DNA of 64,000 nt from Ruminococcus sp. GTDB lineage: Bacteria > Bacillota > Clostridia > Oscillospirales > Acutalibacteraceae. The notes beneath the pieces were generated by a model. That model did no database searches. It was not told where the DNA came from and was given only the letters and a program-made list of their open reading frames with translations. The stretch's first letter is position 1. Every line of letters starts with the position of its first letter. Of this stretch, positions 25,497 through 34,370 are shown one piece after another. The position numbers were made by a program, and so were the translations under genes. The stretch is taken from contig SFGA01000002.1 in NCBI GenBank assembly GCA_004556705.1, positions 1 to 64,000 on the forward strand, given 5' to 3'.

Positions 25497-26507
25497 TCAA
25501 TCGTAATATCCCTTTTCCATAAACTTGGGATTTTCCAAGCACATACCCGTTCCGTCAACAACGCAGTCAAGCGGATTTTCGGCAATGTGAACAGGGATTT
25601 TCGTTTCAATCGAAATAAGCTTATCAAGACCTCTGAGCAATGCGCCGCCGCCTGTGAGCATTATACCTCTGTCGATAATATCCGCCGAAAGCTCGGGAGG
25701 AGTTTTCTCAAGAGTCGAGTGAATTGTATCAAGTATCTGATTTACCGGATCGGAAAGAGCCTCTCTGACCTCTTCGGATGTGATTTCAATGTTCTTGGGA
25801 AGTCCGTCAAGCAGGTTTCTGCCCTTAACGTCCATTGCGCCCTCGCCGTCATAGGGATAAGCCGAGCCGATTTTAATCTTAATGTCCTCTGCCGTTCTTT
25901 CGCCGATAAGAAGATTGTGCTTCTTTCTGATGTAAGCGATAATAGCCTCGTCGAAATTGTCGCCCGCAACTCTTGCCGACTGCGCCGTAACAATATCGCC
26001 GTAAGAAATAACGGCAACCTCAGACGTACCGCCGCCGATGTCAACAACCATGCTTCCGACCGCATCCGAAACAGGGAGACCTGCGCCGATTGCCGCCGCC
26101 ATAGGCTCGTCGATAAGGTTTACAAGCTTTGCGCCTGCCGAACGAGCTGCGTCATGAACAGCTTTTCTCTCAACCTCTGTAACGCCCGACGGGATACAAA
26201 TGAGCACTCTCGCCCTTGAAAACGGAGATGAGCTTATCGCCATCTTTATAAATTCCTTAAGCATATCCGAGGTTATATCAAAGTCTGCGATAACGCCGTC
26301 CTTAAGAGGTCTTACCGCTGTGATTGAACCAGGAGTTCTGCCTATCATCTGCTTTGCCTTGTCGCCGACAGCCTCAACCTTCTGCGGATAAGCGCTGACG
26401 TTTACGGCAACAACCGAAGGCTCTCTTATTACAATTCCTTTGCCCTTAACGTATACCAATGTGTTGGCTGTGCCGAGATCGATTCCGATATCCTGTGAAA
26501 ACAACAT
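25497..26507 (-). CDS. mreB: rod shape-determining protein MreB
   Basis: Bacterial actin homolog of 336 residues that directs lateral wall synthesis. [19 protein letters not shown] (phosphate 1), [16 protein letters not shown] (phosphate 2) and [18 protein letters not shown] (adenosine motif) are all present. Ribosome site AAAGGAAG before ATG 26507. First gene of a leftward transcript with a good promoter, followed by mreC, mreD, PBP2, minD-like and mgsA. Confidence 0.97.
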   Translation of the reverse strand: MLFSQDIGIDLGTANTLVYVKGKGIVIREPSVVAVNVSAYPQKVEAVGDKAKQMIGRTPGSITAVRPLKDGVIADFDITSDMLKEFIKMAISSSPFSRARVLICIPSGVTEVERKAVHDAARSAGAKLVNLIDEPMAAAIGAGLPVSDAVGSMVVDIGGGTSEVAVISYGDIVTAQSARVAGDNFDEAIIAYIRKKHNLLIGERTAEDIKIKIGSAYPYDGEGAMDVKGRNLLDGLPKNIEITSEEVREALSDPVNQILDTIHSTLEKTPPELSADIIDRGIMLTGGGALLRGLDKLISIETKIPVHIAENPLDCVVDGTGMCLENPKFMEKGYYD

Positions 26508-26565
26508 ATCTTTCTACTTCCTTTCATTTTCTTCAATCTGTATTACACCCATTTTATCAATTAAC

Positions 26566-26594
26566 ATTATAACCGCAAAATGTAAAATTCTCAA
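26566..26594 (-). promoter_or_regulatory. promoter of the mreB operon
   Basis: Minus-strand TTGAGA (26589-26594), 17-bp spacer, TATAAT (26566-26571), 59 bases before the mreB ATG. Confidence 0.75.
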
Positions 26595-26631
26595 CCTTTA
26601 TAACGCAAAAACTTATTAAAATTTTGTGAAT

Positions 26632-27453
26632 TTATATGTTTTTGAACCTTTCGGAGCTCCTGCGCCAATGAAAAAGGTACTGTTGAGCAATTCCCTCGTA
26701 ATTTTTCATACATTCGGGAAGTCCGTCAGGATACATTTCCTCGGTAATTCTCTTGACCCAAACGTCAACAGGGAACGCATCTAACTTTCCGAAGCCGTAC
26801 AAAAGCGTGCACTCCGCAACCTTTTTGCCGACGCCTTTGATTTTAATAAGCTCATCTCGTCCGAATTGTATGGGCTGACTGTCTATCTTTGCAAAATCCA
26901 CTTCCCCCTTGCTGACCTTTTGAGCAGCGTCAAGAATGTATTTTGCACGAAAACCGGCACGAAGCGGAGACAAATCCTCGACTGTGAGCGTGCTTAATCG
27001 CTCCGCACTCGGAAAAGAATAAGCGTTTTCTTCTATCCTTTCGCCGAAGCTCTCGCAAAGTCGGGAAATTATGCCCTTAATTCTCGGAATGTTGTTATTT
27101 TGCGAAATTATAAAAGAGCAAAGCGTCTCCCACGGCTCCTGTCTTAAAATTCTGATGCCTGCGTATTCCTCACAAGCCATTTTTAAGTTCCCATCCGTTT
27201 TGAAATTATCCGTTATCGTCTTATAGTCCCTGTCAAAGTCAAGGTATCTGCGGAGCGTTTTGTTGAAATCCGCTTCGGTGCAGCTGCAATACAGAATATC
27301 GCCGTCCTGCTTTAATGTGTATTGCTTTCCCGACACCACGCCACGCATATTTCCGTTTTCGTCCTTTTCCCATCGGAACGCCTGACCGCAGTCGAGCATC
27401 AAATCCAAATTAAACATTTCCGGCGTCTTAATCTCAAACTGAAAGCCGTCCAT
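26632..27453 (-). CDS. 8-oxoguanine DNA glycosylase (OGG1-type)
   Basis: A 273-residue base-excision repair enzyme that removes 8-oxoguanine and nicks the strand. The N-terminal OGG domain begins FEIKTPEMFNLDLMLDCGQAFRW. The HhH-GPD domain has the helix-hairpin-helix IKIKGVGKKVAECTLLYG, the catalytic Lys in GFRAKYIL and the catalytic Asp in FPVDVWVKRI. ATG 27453 is preceded by GGGAG; an upstream in-frame start at 27486 is less likely. Transcribed separately from mreB. Confidence 0.92.
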   Translation of the reverse strand: MDGFQFEIKTPEMFNLDLMLDCGQAFRWEKDENGNMRGVVSGKQYTLKQDGDILYCSCTEADFNKTLRRYLDFDRDYKTITDNFKTDGNLKMACEEYAGIRILRQEPWETLCSFIISQNNNIPRIKGIISRLCESFGERIEENAYSFPSAERLSTLTVEDLSPLRAGFRAKYILDAAQKVSKGEVDFAKIDSQPIQFGRDELIKIKGVGKKVAECTLLYGFGKLDAFPVDVWVKRITEEMYPDGLPECMKNYEGIAQQYLFHWRRSSERFKNI

Positions 27454-27867
27454 ATCATCACTCCCAAAAAAATACACAAAAATCACAGAAAATTATATTA
27501 AAAACCCACAATGTGAATTTGCACAAAAAGTTTTGCGGGGCTTACTCAAAAAATAACTACCAAACGTAATATTTCGTAAAGCTATAATAACTTACAGTAT
27601 TTACATGTGAATATCGAAAAGTTATAAACATTTGGCGAAAAGTGCGGCAAAAACTGAGTTTTACACCGTTTTCACGTCTACTTATCAACATTTTGAACGG
27701 TGTTTTGAACATTTTTGAACAAAACAAAAATATACAATATGTAATATTTTCCGTGAAAATAATTTTGTATAAAATCCCATATTGACATAAATTCGGCTGC
27801 AAACTCACGTATATTTCAGCCAAAATATACCATACTAAAATCAACAAATCGAAAAGGACACGGCAAC
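27454..27867. other. AT-rich intergenic region with TTTTGAAC repeats
   Basis: 414 bp between divergent genes, no coding region visible. TTTTGAAC is repeated directly at 27691-27698, 27703-27710 and 27713-27720 next to TTATCAACA (27682-27690), which resembles a DnaA box with a substitution. No classical promoter could be assigned with confidence. Confidence 0.5.
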
Positions 27868-28128
27868 ATGATTAAAGGTGTAAACAGACAGGTTCTTGAA
27901 GTCCACGAAACAGGTACAAAATACTTTGAAAAAGCATTGTTTTTTGTAAAGCCGGAGTATTCCACGCTCGGCGAAAGACGACTTAACGAAAAAGCCTTGC
28001 AAGCTCTTTCGGGCAATGATAAAGTTCCCGTTACTCGCCATGCAAAGATAAAAAACCTTGTGTTGAAGATTGTTTGTCTGCTTCTGTCCGCAATGACCGG
28101 CGCAGGAGTAACCTTGCTTTTAAGATAA
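27868..28128 (+). CDS. small protein with C-terminal membrane helix
   Basis: An 86-residue protein. The first 65 residues are polar (MIKGVNRQVLEVHETGTKYFEKALFFV), followed by a hydrophobic helix (LVLKIVCLLLSAMTGAGVTLLL) ending in Arg. I have a vague memory of similar short proteins in Ruminococcaceae but no function. Ribosome site AAAAGGA before ATG 27868. Its last codons overlap the end of the amylase gene on the other strand by 9 bases. Confidence 0.65.
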   Translation: MIKGVNRQVLEVHETGTKYFEKALFFVKPEYSTLGERRLNEKALQALSGNDKVPVTRHAKIKNLVLKIVCLLLSAMTGAGVTLLLR

Positions 28129-30000
28129 TTCAGTCCTTTTTAGAACAACCGCAGACGTGCCGTCAATGAACACGGACTCTCCGCAATTATACCCGCTGAA
28201 AAGCCGTTCGCTGTTGTGCCAGCTCTGCGGTAAATTATAGGTAATGCCGTTTTCATTCCTGTTTGCTATAATGAGCAAACTTTCTTTTTTGCCTCTTCGC
28301 TCAAAAGCAACGCAGCCGAGAGCCGCCGACACGGGGTTAAACTCTCCGTCCTTTAAGCACTCGTTTTCTTTTCTCAATTTTCCGAGACGTACATAATGAG
28401 CGTGCAGCTCACACTTCGTATTATCCCACTCAAAGTAAGCTCTGTTGAACGGGTCCTTATAGCCTTGCATTGAAATCTCGTCGCCGTAGTAAATGCTCGG
28501 TACGCCCGGAAGCATAAACTGAAGCACAGAAGCCATTTTCATAAGGCGTATGCCCTTTTCCTTCTGCTCGGGCGACAAAAAATGCTCGCTCTGCCATTGT
28601 CTGTCCCTGTACTCGCAGCTTTCCCCGACAATACGGGTTATAGCTCGCTCGGTGTCATGAGTGCCTATGTGGTTCATCATAACATCAAGCGCCTGCTTAG
28701 GATAATTGCCGATTATCGACATCACACTTTTCATAAAATCCTCGGCAACGCCGTATCTTGCAAAATCAAGCACAGCGTTGGCAAAGGGATAGTTCATAAC
28801 GCTGTCAAACTGCTCTCCGAGCAAAAACTTTCGTCTTTGACCGTAGGAAAATTTATTTGTGGCATCCTCCCAAACCTCGCCGAGCAAAAGAGCCTCGGGC
28901 TTCGCTTTTTTAACCGCAAGCCTTACCTTGTCAAGAAAGACATCAGGCAATTCGTCGGCAACGTCAAGCCGCCAACCGTCTGCACCTAATTTGAGCCATT
29001 TTGCGATAATTCCGTTTTCGCCTGTGATGAATTCAAGGTAATCCTCGCACTCCTCCGTAACCTCGGGAAGCGTGTCAAAGCCCCACCAAGAAGCGTACTT
29101 ATCGGGATAGTGTTCGAATTTATACCACTTGAAATACGGCGAGTGTTTTGAGTTATATGCCCCGCCGTCTCCGTAACGATGCTGTTTGTTAAAATAAACG
29201 CTGTCGTCGCCCGTATGTGAAAAAACGCCGTCAAGTATAATTTTTATATCCTTTTTATGCGCCGCCTCGCAGAGCGAAGCAAAATCCTTTTCCGTGCCGA
29301 GCAACGGGTCGATTTTTGTATAATCGGCTGTGTTGTAGCGATGATTCGAATGTGCCTCAAATATGGGGTTGAGATAAATACAGGTAACGCCGAGCTCCGA
29401 AAGATACGGTAGTTTTTCTTCAATTCCCTTGAGGTCGCCGCCGAAATAATCGTTATTTAGCACCTTGCCGTTTTTGTTCGGTCGCCAATATGGTTGATTT
29501 TCAGTATCAGCTCTCAAAATTCTGTCGGACGGTATATTTTTCTTTTTTTCGCCCGAGTTATAGAAGCGGTCGGGAAAAATTTGATAAATAATTCCGCCCT
29601 TTAGCCAATCGGGAGTTTTGAAGTCCGAGCTGCAAACGGTCAGCTGCCAATCGGAGGTCTCTGCCGTAAGCGACGAAAACACGCCTGTGAAATCCGACGA
29701 TTTGCAAAGCTTGGTTTCTCCCCACGGAGAGGAAATGTCAAAATGATACCAATAAAGTCCTGCGGTGTAAATTTGAGCTTCTATGTCCCAAACCTCGTGC
29801 GAGTCGCCGTACACTCCTGCCCAATACATACCCTTTGACTCGTAATTCTCCTGTGAGTCGCCTCTTAAAGAAAAGCGTGCGGAATTTGCGCCGAACGAGC
29901 GTGGAACGATAATCCTGAATTTCACGGTTTCGCCCGTCTCGACTGCGCCTTTTTTACTTTTATAATATTTATCTTCCGAATTAAAAACTGTTATTCCCAT
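28120..30000 (-). CDS. GH13 alpha-amylase / neopullulanase-like glucanase, cytoplasmic
   Basis: A 626-residue glycoside hydrolase family 13 enzyme cleaving alpha-glucans. N-terminal beta-sandwich (CBM34-like) to about residue 125, then the (beta/alpha)8 barrel: ILDGVFSHTG (region I), GWRLDVADE with the nucleophile Asp (region II), LLGEVWED with the acid/base Glu (region III) and IGTHDTER (region IV). A C-terminal all-beta domain follows. No signal peptide, so it acts on imported oligosaccharides or glycogen, a fit with glgP in this window. AGGTG lies 8 bases before ATG 30000; a GTG two codons upstream is possible. Confidence 0.92.
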   Translation of the reverse strand: MGITVFNSEDKYYKSKKGAVETGETVKFRIIVPRSFGANSARFSLRGDSQENYESKGMYWAGVYGDSHEVWDIEAQIYTAGLYWYHFDISSPWGETKLCKSSDFTGVFSSLTAETSDWQLTVCSSDFKTPDWLKGGIIYQIFPDRFYNSGEKKKNIPSDRILRADTENQPYWRPNKNGKVLNNDYFGGDLKGIEEKLPYLSELGVTCIYLNPIFEAHSNHRYNTADYTKIDPLLGTEKDFASLCEAAHKKDIKIILDGVFSHTGDDSVYFNKQHRYGDGGAYNSKHSPYFKWYKFEHYPDKYASWWGFDTLPEVTEECEDYLEFITGENGIIAKWLKLGADGWRLDVADELPDVFLDKVRLAVKKAKPEALLLGEVWEDATNKFSYGQRRKFLLGEQFDSVMNYPFANAVLDFARYGVAEDFMKSVMSIIGNYPKQALDVMMNHIGTHDTERAITRIVGESCEYRDRQWQSEHFLSPEQKEKGIRLMKMASVLQFMLPGVPSIYYGDEISMQGYKDPFNRAYFEWDNTKCELHAHYVRLGKLRKENECLKDGEFNPVSAALGCVAFERRGKKESLLIIANRNENGITYNLPQSWHNSERLFSGYNCGESVFIDGTSAVVLKRTELS

Positions 30001-30185
30001 CTGCACTGCACCTATCCGACGTGTCCTATTTTTAATAACATTCCTATAAATTATATCACATACGTTTAGATAAATAAACCGAATTAAAATATTTTCAGCA
30101 GAAGAAAGCTTCCAAAAAAGCCTTATTTTGCATAAAAACCGCTTGAAATTGCAATCAATCAGGCAAAATTGTCTTAAAACAGCAC

Positions 30186-30214
30186 TTGATGTTCATACGA
30201 ACCTGTGTTATTAT
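30186..30214 (+). promoter_or_regulatory. promoter of the DUF1836 gene
   Basis: TTGATG (30186-30191), 17-bp spacer, TATTAT (30209-30214). It lies downstream of the in-frame ATG at 30128, which supports the later start. Confidence 0.6.
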
Positions 30215-30244
30215 CATATTACAACAGCAAAAGGATTGATGAAT

Positions 30245-30808
30245 ATGTTAAAGAACATCCCCGGAACAGTCCTTGAATGGAACGACGCTTTAAGTCAAAA
30301 CGCCTTTGCGGTTTTATCGCCTGTTCTTTCGGTTACTAAAGGACTGACGCTATCGCAATTAAAGGAATTGACGGGACTTGAGGGCTCTACAATTCAAAAT
30401 TGGGTAAAGCGTGGCTGGGTTGAACGTCCGAGCGGAAAGCGTTACGGCGAACAGCAAATAGTCAGAATTATACTTATAAATATGCTCAGAAGCTCTATGC
30501 AGCTTGAAAAAATAATCGCTCTTATGCGCTACATAAACGGCGAGGTTGATGACAGAAGCGACGATATCATCCCCGATCGCAGACTTTTCAGCGTGATATG
30601 CTCGGTAATTTCGCAGGTTGACAAAAAGCAGACCGTCGACAAAGCAATCATAAAGGAAATTATCGAAAATGAATTGACGGACTATGTCGGTCCGAATGAG
30701 GACTCAAAGCAAAAGCTTGAGAGTGCGGTATTTTGTATGGTGCTCGGCTTTTTCTCGGCGGAAATCAAAAAAGAGGCAGAAGCAGAATTTTCAAAGCTTT
30801 TTGAATAA
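30245..30808 (+). CDS. DUF1836 protein with MerR-like helix-turn-helix
   Basis: A 187-residue protein matching DUF1836: [72 protein letters not shown]. The first half is a MerR-like winged helix-turn-helix, the second an all-helical region. Probably a DNA-binding regulator; ligand and targets are unknown. AAAGGA lies 9 bases before ATG 30245; ATG 30239 two codons upstream is the alternative. It is followed 11 bases later by the YbjQ-like gene. Confidence 0.82.
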   Translation: MLKNIPGTVLEWNDALSQNAFAVLSPVLSVTKGLTLSQLKELTGLEGSTIQNWVKRGWVERPSGKRYGEQQIVRIILINMLRSSMQLEKIIALMRYINGEVDDRSDDIIPDRRLFSVICSVISQVDKKQTVDKAIIKEIIENELTDYVGPNEDSKQKLESAVFCMVLGFFSAEIKKEAEAEFSKLFE

Positions 30809-30819
30809 GGAGGATTTTT

Positions 30820-31146
30820 ATGATCATCACAACCACGCCGTCTGTTGACGGAAGAAAAATCGAAAAATATCTCGGCGTTGTATGCGGAGAGGTAATCTCG
30901 GGCGTAAACTTCGTAAAGGATTTTGCGGCAGGGCTTACTAACTTCTTCGGCGGTCGTTCGGGCTCATACGAGAACGAGCTTATCGACGCAAGAGAGCAGG
31001 CACTTCATGAGCTTGAGCAGCGTGCTTTAATGATGGGCGCAAATGCGGTTGTCGGCGTTGATATTGACTATGAAGTGCTCGGACAGGGCGGAAATATGCT
31101 TATGGCATCCGTCAGCGGAACAGCCGTAATACTCGAAAAGCAATAA
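30820..31146 (+). CDS. YbjQ/UPF0145 family protein
   Basis: A 108-residue protein of the YbjQ family, which forms pentamers and is sometimes called heavy-metal binding; function not established. Family marks: [15 protein letters not shown] at the front and [37 protein letters not shown] at the end. AAGGAGG precedes the ATG. It is in one transcript with the DUF1836 regulator and ends at a terminator. Confidence 0.9.
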   Translation: MIITTTPSVDGRKIEKYLGVVCGEVISGVNFVKDFAAGLTNFFGGRSGSYENELIDAREQALHELEQRALMMGANAVVGVDIDYEVLGQGGNMLMASVSGTAVILEKQ

Positions 31147-31162
31147 GCTTTGTATTAAGACT

Positions 31163-31195
31163 AAGGCACTGTAGAAATACGGTGCTTTTTCTTTT
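31163..31195 (+). terminator. terminator after the YbjQ-like gene
   Basis: A hairpin AAGGCACTGTA / TACGGTGCTTTT with one mismatch and a short loop, followed by a T-rich run. Confidence 0.7.
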
Positions 31196-31211
31196 TGCTT
31201 TGACCGCCATA

Positions 31212-31240
31212 TTGAAATATTTCTCCTAATGCTCTATAAT
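31212..31240 (+). promoter_or_regulatory. promoter of the zinc alcohol dehydrogenase gene
   Basis: TTGAAA (31212-31217), 17-bp spacer, TATAAT (31235-31240), about 40 bases before the ATG. Confidence 0.75.
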
Positions 31241-31280
31241 TATCAGCAAGATAAACTTTTCGCAGAAAGAGATTGATAAA

Positions 31281-32321
31281 ATGCTTACATATACCTATGT
31301 ATCAAAGGGTAATTTTGAATTAAGGGAAAAACCGAAGCCCGTGCTTCTCAATGAGCGTGACGCAATTGTCAGGGTTACGCTTGCAAGTATTTGTTCAAGC
31401 GATTTACACATTAAGCACGGAAGCGTTCCCCGTGCCGTTCCGGGTATTACCGTAGGCCACGAAATGGTCGGAATTGTCGAAGAAATCGGAAGCGCCGTAA
31501 CTAATGTAAAGGTCGGCGACAGAGTAACTGTAAACGTTAAAACCTTTTGCGGAGAGTGCTTTTTCTGCAAGCACGGCTACGTCAACAACTGCACGGACAA
31601 AAACGGCGGCTGGGCTCTCGGTTGCCGAATTGACGGAGGTCAGGCGGAATATGTGCGTGTCCCCTTTGCCGACCATGGATTAAATAAAATTCCCGATACC
31701 GTCAGCGACAGACAAGCTTTATTTGTCGGAGACGTGCTTGCGACAGGCTTTTGGGCTGCTCGCATTTCCGAAATAACCGAGGATGACACCGTGCTTATTA
31801 TCGGCGCAGGTCCAACGGGATTTTGCACCCTGCTTTGCGTTATGCTTAAAAATCCAAAGCGTATAATCGTGTGTGAAAAGGACGAAAGCCGTATCAAGTT
31901 TATAAATGAGCATTACCCTGAGGTGCTTACGGTTTCACCCGAAGGCTGTGCTGACTTTGTTCTTAAAAACAGCGATCACGGCGGCGCAGACAGAGTACTT
32001 GAGGTTGCAGGTGCAAGCTCAACCTTCCGTTTGGCTTGGGAATGTGCAAGACCGAATGCGATTGTAACGGTTGTGGCTCTTTATGACGAAGCGCAAACCT
32101 TACCGCTTCCCGATATGTACGGCAAAAACCTAATTTTCAAAACAGGCGGCGTTGACGGCTGCGACTGCGACGAAACCTTAGAGCTTATCGCACAGGGGAA
32201 AATCAACACAGAGCCGTTAATTACACACACCTATCCGCTTTCAAAAATCGAAGAAGCCTATGACATTTTCGAAAACAAAAAGGAAAATGTAATCAAGGTT
32301 GCGGTTGATTGCCGAAAATAA
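31281..32321 (+). CDS. zinc-dependent medium-chain alcohol dehydrogenase
   Basis: A 346-residue NAD(P)-dependent oxidoreductase. The catalytic zinc site is visible (Cys38 in SICSSDLH, His in VGHEMVG). The structural zinc site has four Cys (CGECFFCKHGYVNNC) and the Rossmann fold has GAGPTG near residue 176. It is of the threonine/sorbitol/butanediol dehydrogenase type and the substrate cannot be told. It is monocistronic or shares a transcript with the broken phosphatase gene, which begins 28 bases after its stop. Confidence 0.9.
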   Translation: MLTYTYVSKGNFELREKPKPVLLNERDAIVRVTLASICSSDLHIKHGSVPRAVPGITVGHEMVGIVEEIGSAVTNVKVGDRVTVNVKTFCGECFFCKHGYVNNCTDKNGGWALGCRIDGGQAEYVRVPFADHGLNKIPDTVSDRQALFVGDVLATGFWAARISEITEDDTVLIIGAGPTGFCTLLCVMLKNPKRIIVCEKDESRIKFINEHYPEVLTVSPEGCADFVLKNSDHGGADRVLEVAGASSTFRLAWECARPNAIVTVVALYDEAQTLPLPDMYGKNLIFKTGGVDGCDCDETLELIAQGKINTEPLITHTYPLSKIEEAYDIFENKKENVIKVAVDCRK

Positions 32322-32349
32322 TTTATTATAAAGCAAAAGAAGTGTAGCA

Positions 32350-32996
32350 ATGAAAAAAATCTTATTCGTCTGCTTGGCTGAGTGTTCATAAGGAAGTATT
32401 GGTTTCTCGCATAAAAATCCATTATGCTTTTGCCAAAAAGCCTCGCAAGGCGACAGCCTTGCATCATTTCTCTAATGCTAACGCATATCTGCGGGGTTTA
32501 ACGAATTATTGCGCAAAAAGATGTTGTTTTGAAGCAAAACTTCCTTATGAACACTCAGCCTTATATTTGTCGTTCGCCGATGGCGGAATTTATACTTAAA
32601 GATATGGTTAAACGCAAGGGGCTTGAAAGCGAGTTCTTTATTTCATCAAGTGCAACAAGCGCCGAAGAAATTTGGAACGGCGTGGGAAATCCTGTTTATC
32701 CGCCTGCGAGAGCCGTGCTTGAAGCTCACTCGATAAGCCCCGACGGAAAGCATGCCGTTCAACTGACTGCGAGCGATTATAACAAATATGATTTGCTTAT
32801 CGGTATGGACAGCGCAAATATAAGAAATATGAAGCGTATTCTCCGTGGCGACAGCGACAATAAAATTCGCAAGCTTATGGAATATACGGGAAGCGGCGCA
32901 GATGTGTCCGACCCGTGGTACACAAGGGATTTTGAGCGTTGCTACAAGGATATTTACAAAGGCTGTGAAGCCTTGCTAAAAGCATTAACAGAATAA
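32350..32996 (+). pseudogene. low-molecular-weight protein-tyrosine-phosphatase gene interrupted in its P-loop
   Basis: The gene starts at 32350 as MKKILFVCL, the family's N-terminus with the catalytic Cys. It then runs into a 185-bp insertion and hits a stop four codons later. Beyond the insertion the reading frame resumes with ICRSPMAEFILKDM and continues to the conserved end (GADVSDPWYTRDFERCYKDIYKGCEALL). The insertion splits the CxxxxxR active-site loop between Leu and the usual Gly-Asn. An ATG inside the insertion (32547) could start a protein lacking the catalytic Cys. Removing the element exactly does not restore the frame; about five bases appear lost. Such enzymes remove phosphate from tyrosine or arginine. 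Confidence 0.85.
32376..32560. mobile_element. 185-bp MITE-like insertion with 22-bp perfect terminal inverted repeats
   Basis: The ends 32376-32397 and 32539-32560 are perfect inverted repeats of 22 bp, beginning GGCTGAGTGTTC, with weaker similarity for a further 8 bp inward. The interior has no coding capacity. It contains the hairpin GCAAGGC-GACA-GCCTTGC (32445-32462) and other small inverted repeats. The only possible target duplication is TT (32374-32375 and 32561-32562). No transposase is present, so it must have been moved in trans. The transposase family is not known; the GGC ends alone do not decide it. Confidence 0.85.
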
Positions 32997-33008
32997 AATA
33001 CTCAACAA

Positions 33009-33045
33009 AAAACGCTGTGCAAAGCACAGCGTTTAATTTTTATTT
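33009..33045. terminator. bidirectional terminator between the phosphatase remnant and serS
   Basis: Hairpin AAACGCTGTGC / GCACAGCGTTT with a short loop. T-rich on the plus side and A/T-rich on the minus side, between converging genes. Confidence 0.75.
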
Positions 33046-33049
33046 GCTC

Positions 33050-34339
33050 TTATTTGCTTTTCTTTTCGATAAGGCTCTTACCGCCCATATACATTCTAAG
33101 CGGCTCGGGAATTCTGACTGTTCCGTCCTCGTTAAGATTGTTTTCAAGGTAAGCAATCAACATTCTCGGAGGCGCAACAACCGTGTTGTTAAGCGTGTGT
33201 GCAAAATAGTTGCCGTCCTTACCCTTAATTCTGATTCCGAGACGTCTTGCCTGTGCATCTCCGAGGTTTGAGCATGAGCCAACCTCAAAATACTTCTTCT
33301 GTCTGGGGCTCCAAGCCTCAACGTCAAGACTCTTAACTTTGAGGTCTGCAAGGTCGCCCGAGCAGCATTCAAGAGTTCTTACCGGAATATCAAGGCTGCG
33401 GAAGAAATCAACCGTATTGTTCCAAAGCTTATCGTACCACTCGTCGCTCTCCTCAGGCTTACATACAACAACCATTTCCTGCTTTTCGAATTGATGTATT
33501 CTGTAAACGCCTCTCTCCTCGATACCGTGTGCGCCGACCTCCTTACGGAAGCACGGAGAATAAGAAGTAAGTGCTTTCGGAAGCTCTGCTTCGGGAATGA
33601 TGCTATCAATAAATTTGCCTATCATTGAATGTTCGCTCGTGCCGATAAGATAGAGATCCTCGCCCTCAATCTTATACATCATATTTTCCATCTCTGCGAA
33701 GCTCATAACGCCCGTTACAACGTCGCTTCTTATCATAAACGGCGGAACATAATATGTAAAGCCTCTGTCAATCATAAAGTCTCTCGCATACGAGAGAATA
33801 GCCGAATGAAGTCTTGCAATATCGCCCGAAAGATAATAGAAACCGTTACCGCTTGTCTTTCTTGCGGAATCAAGGTCGATACCGTCAAAAGACTCCATAA
33901 TGTCAACATGATACGGAATTTCATAATCAGGCACAACAGGCTCGCCGAATTTTTCAAGCTCAACATTTTCGCTGTCGTCCTTGCCTATCGGCACATCCTT
34001 ACCGATAATATTCGGAATGACCATCATTCTCTTTTTGATTTCAGCAGCAAGCTCCTGCTCCTTAACCTCAAGAGCTTCAAGTTCCTCGTTGATTTCTTTA
34101 ACTTTTGCCTTTGCACTTTCAGCTTCATCTTTGAGGCCTTTGCCCATAAACATACCGATTTCCTTGCTGATACGGTTACGGTCGCCTCTCAATGCGTCGC
34201 CCTTTGTTTTTGACTCTCTGTATTCAAGGTCAAGCTTAATTACCTCGTCAACCAAAGGAAGCTTTTCGTCCTGAAACTTCTTTTTAATATTTTCCTTTAC
34301 TGCGTCGGGATTTTCCCTTAAAAATTTAATATCAAGCAT
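33050..34339 (-). CDS. serS: seryl-tRNA synthetase
   Basis: Charges tRNA-Ser; 429 residues. N-terminal coiled-coil arm (residues about 25-110) that clasps the tRNA long variable arm, then the class II core with GTSEHSMIGKF, FRKEVGAHGIEERGVYRIHQFEKQEM and the motif 3 end NNTVVAPPRMLIAYLENN. Ribosome site GGAGG before ATG 34339. It lies 31 bases after parB in the same direction, at the end of the origin-proximal run. No T-box leader is visible. Confidence 0.97.
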   Translation of the reverse strand: MLDIKFLRENPDAVKENIKKKFQDEKLPLVDEVIKLDLEYRESKTKGDALRGDRNRISKEIGMFMGKGLKDEAESAKAKVKEINEELEALEVKEQELAAEIKKRMMVIPNIIGKDVPIGKDDSENVELEKFGEPVVPDYEIPYHVDIMESFDGIDLDSARKTSGNGFYYLSGDIARLHSAILSYARDFMIDRGFTYYVPPFMIRSDVVTGVMSFAEMENMMYKIEGEDLYLIGTSEHSMIGKFIDSIIPEAELPKALTSYSPCFRKEVGAHGIEERGVYRIHQFEKQEMVVVCKPEESDEWYDKLWNNTVDFFRSLDIPVRTLECCSGDLADLKVKSLDVEAWSPRQKKYFEVGSCSNLGDAQARRLGIRIKGKDGNYFAHTLNNTVVAPPRMLIAYLENNLNEDGTVRIPEPLRMYMGGKSLIEKKSK

Positions 34340-34370
34340 TTTTATATCCTCCGATATTCTTAATCATTTA

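Noticed and set aside
33009..34370. T-box leader for serS, hisS or aspS
   Set aside because: The spaces before these genes are 1-60 bases and lack the T-box stems and TGGN sequence.
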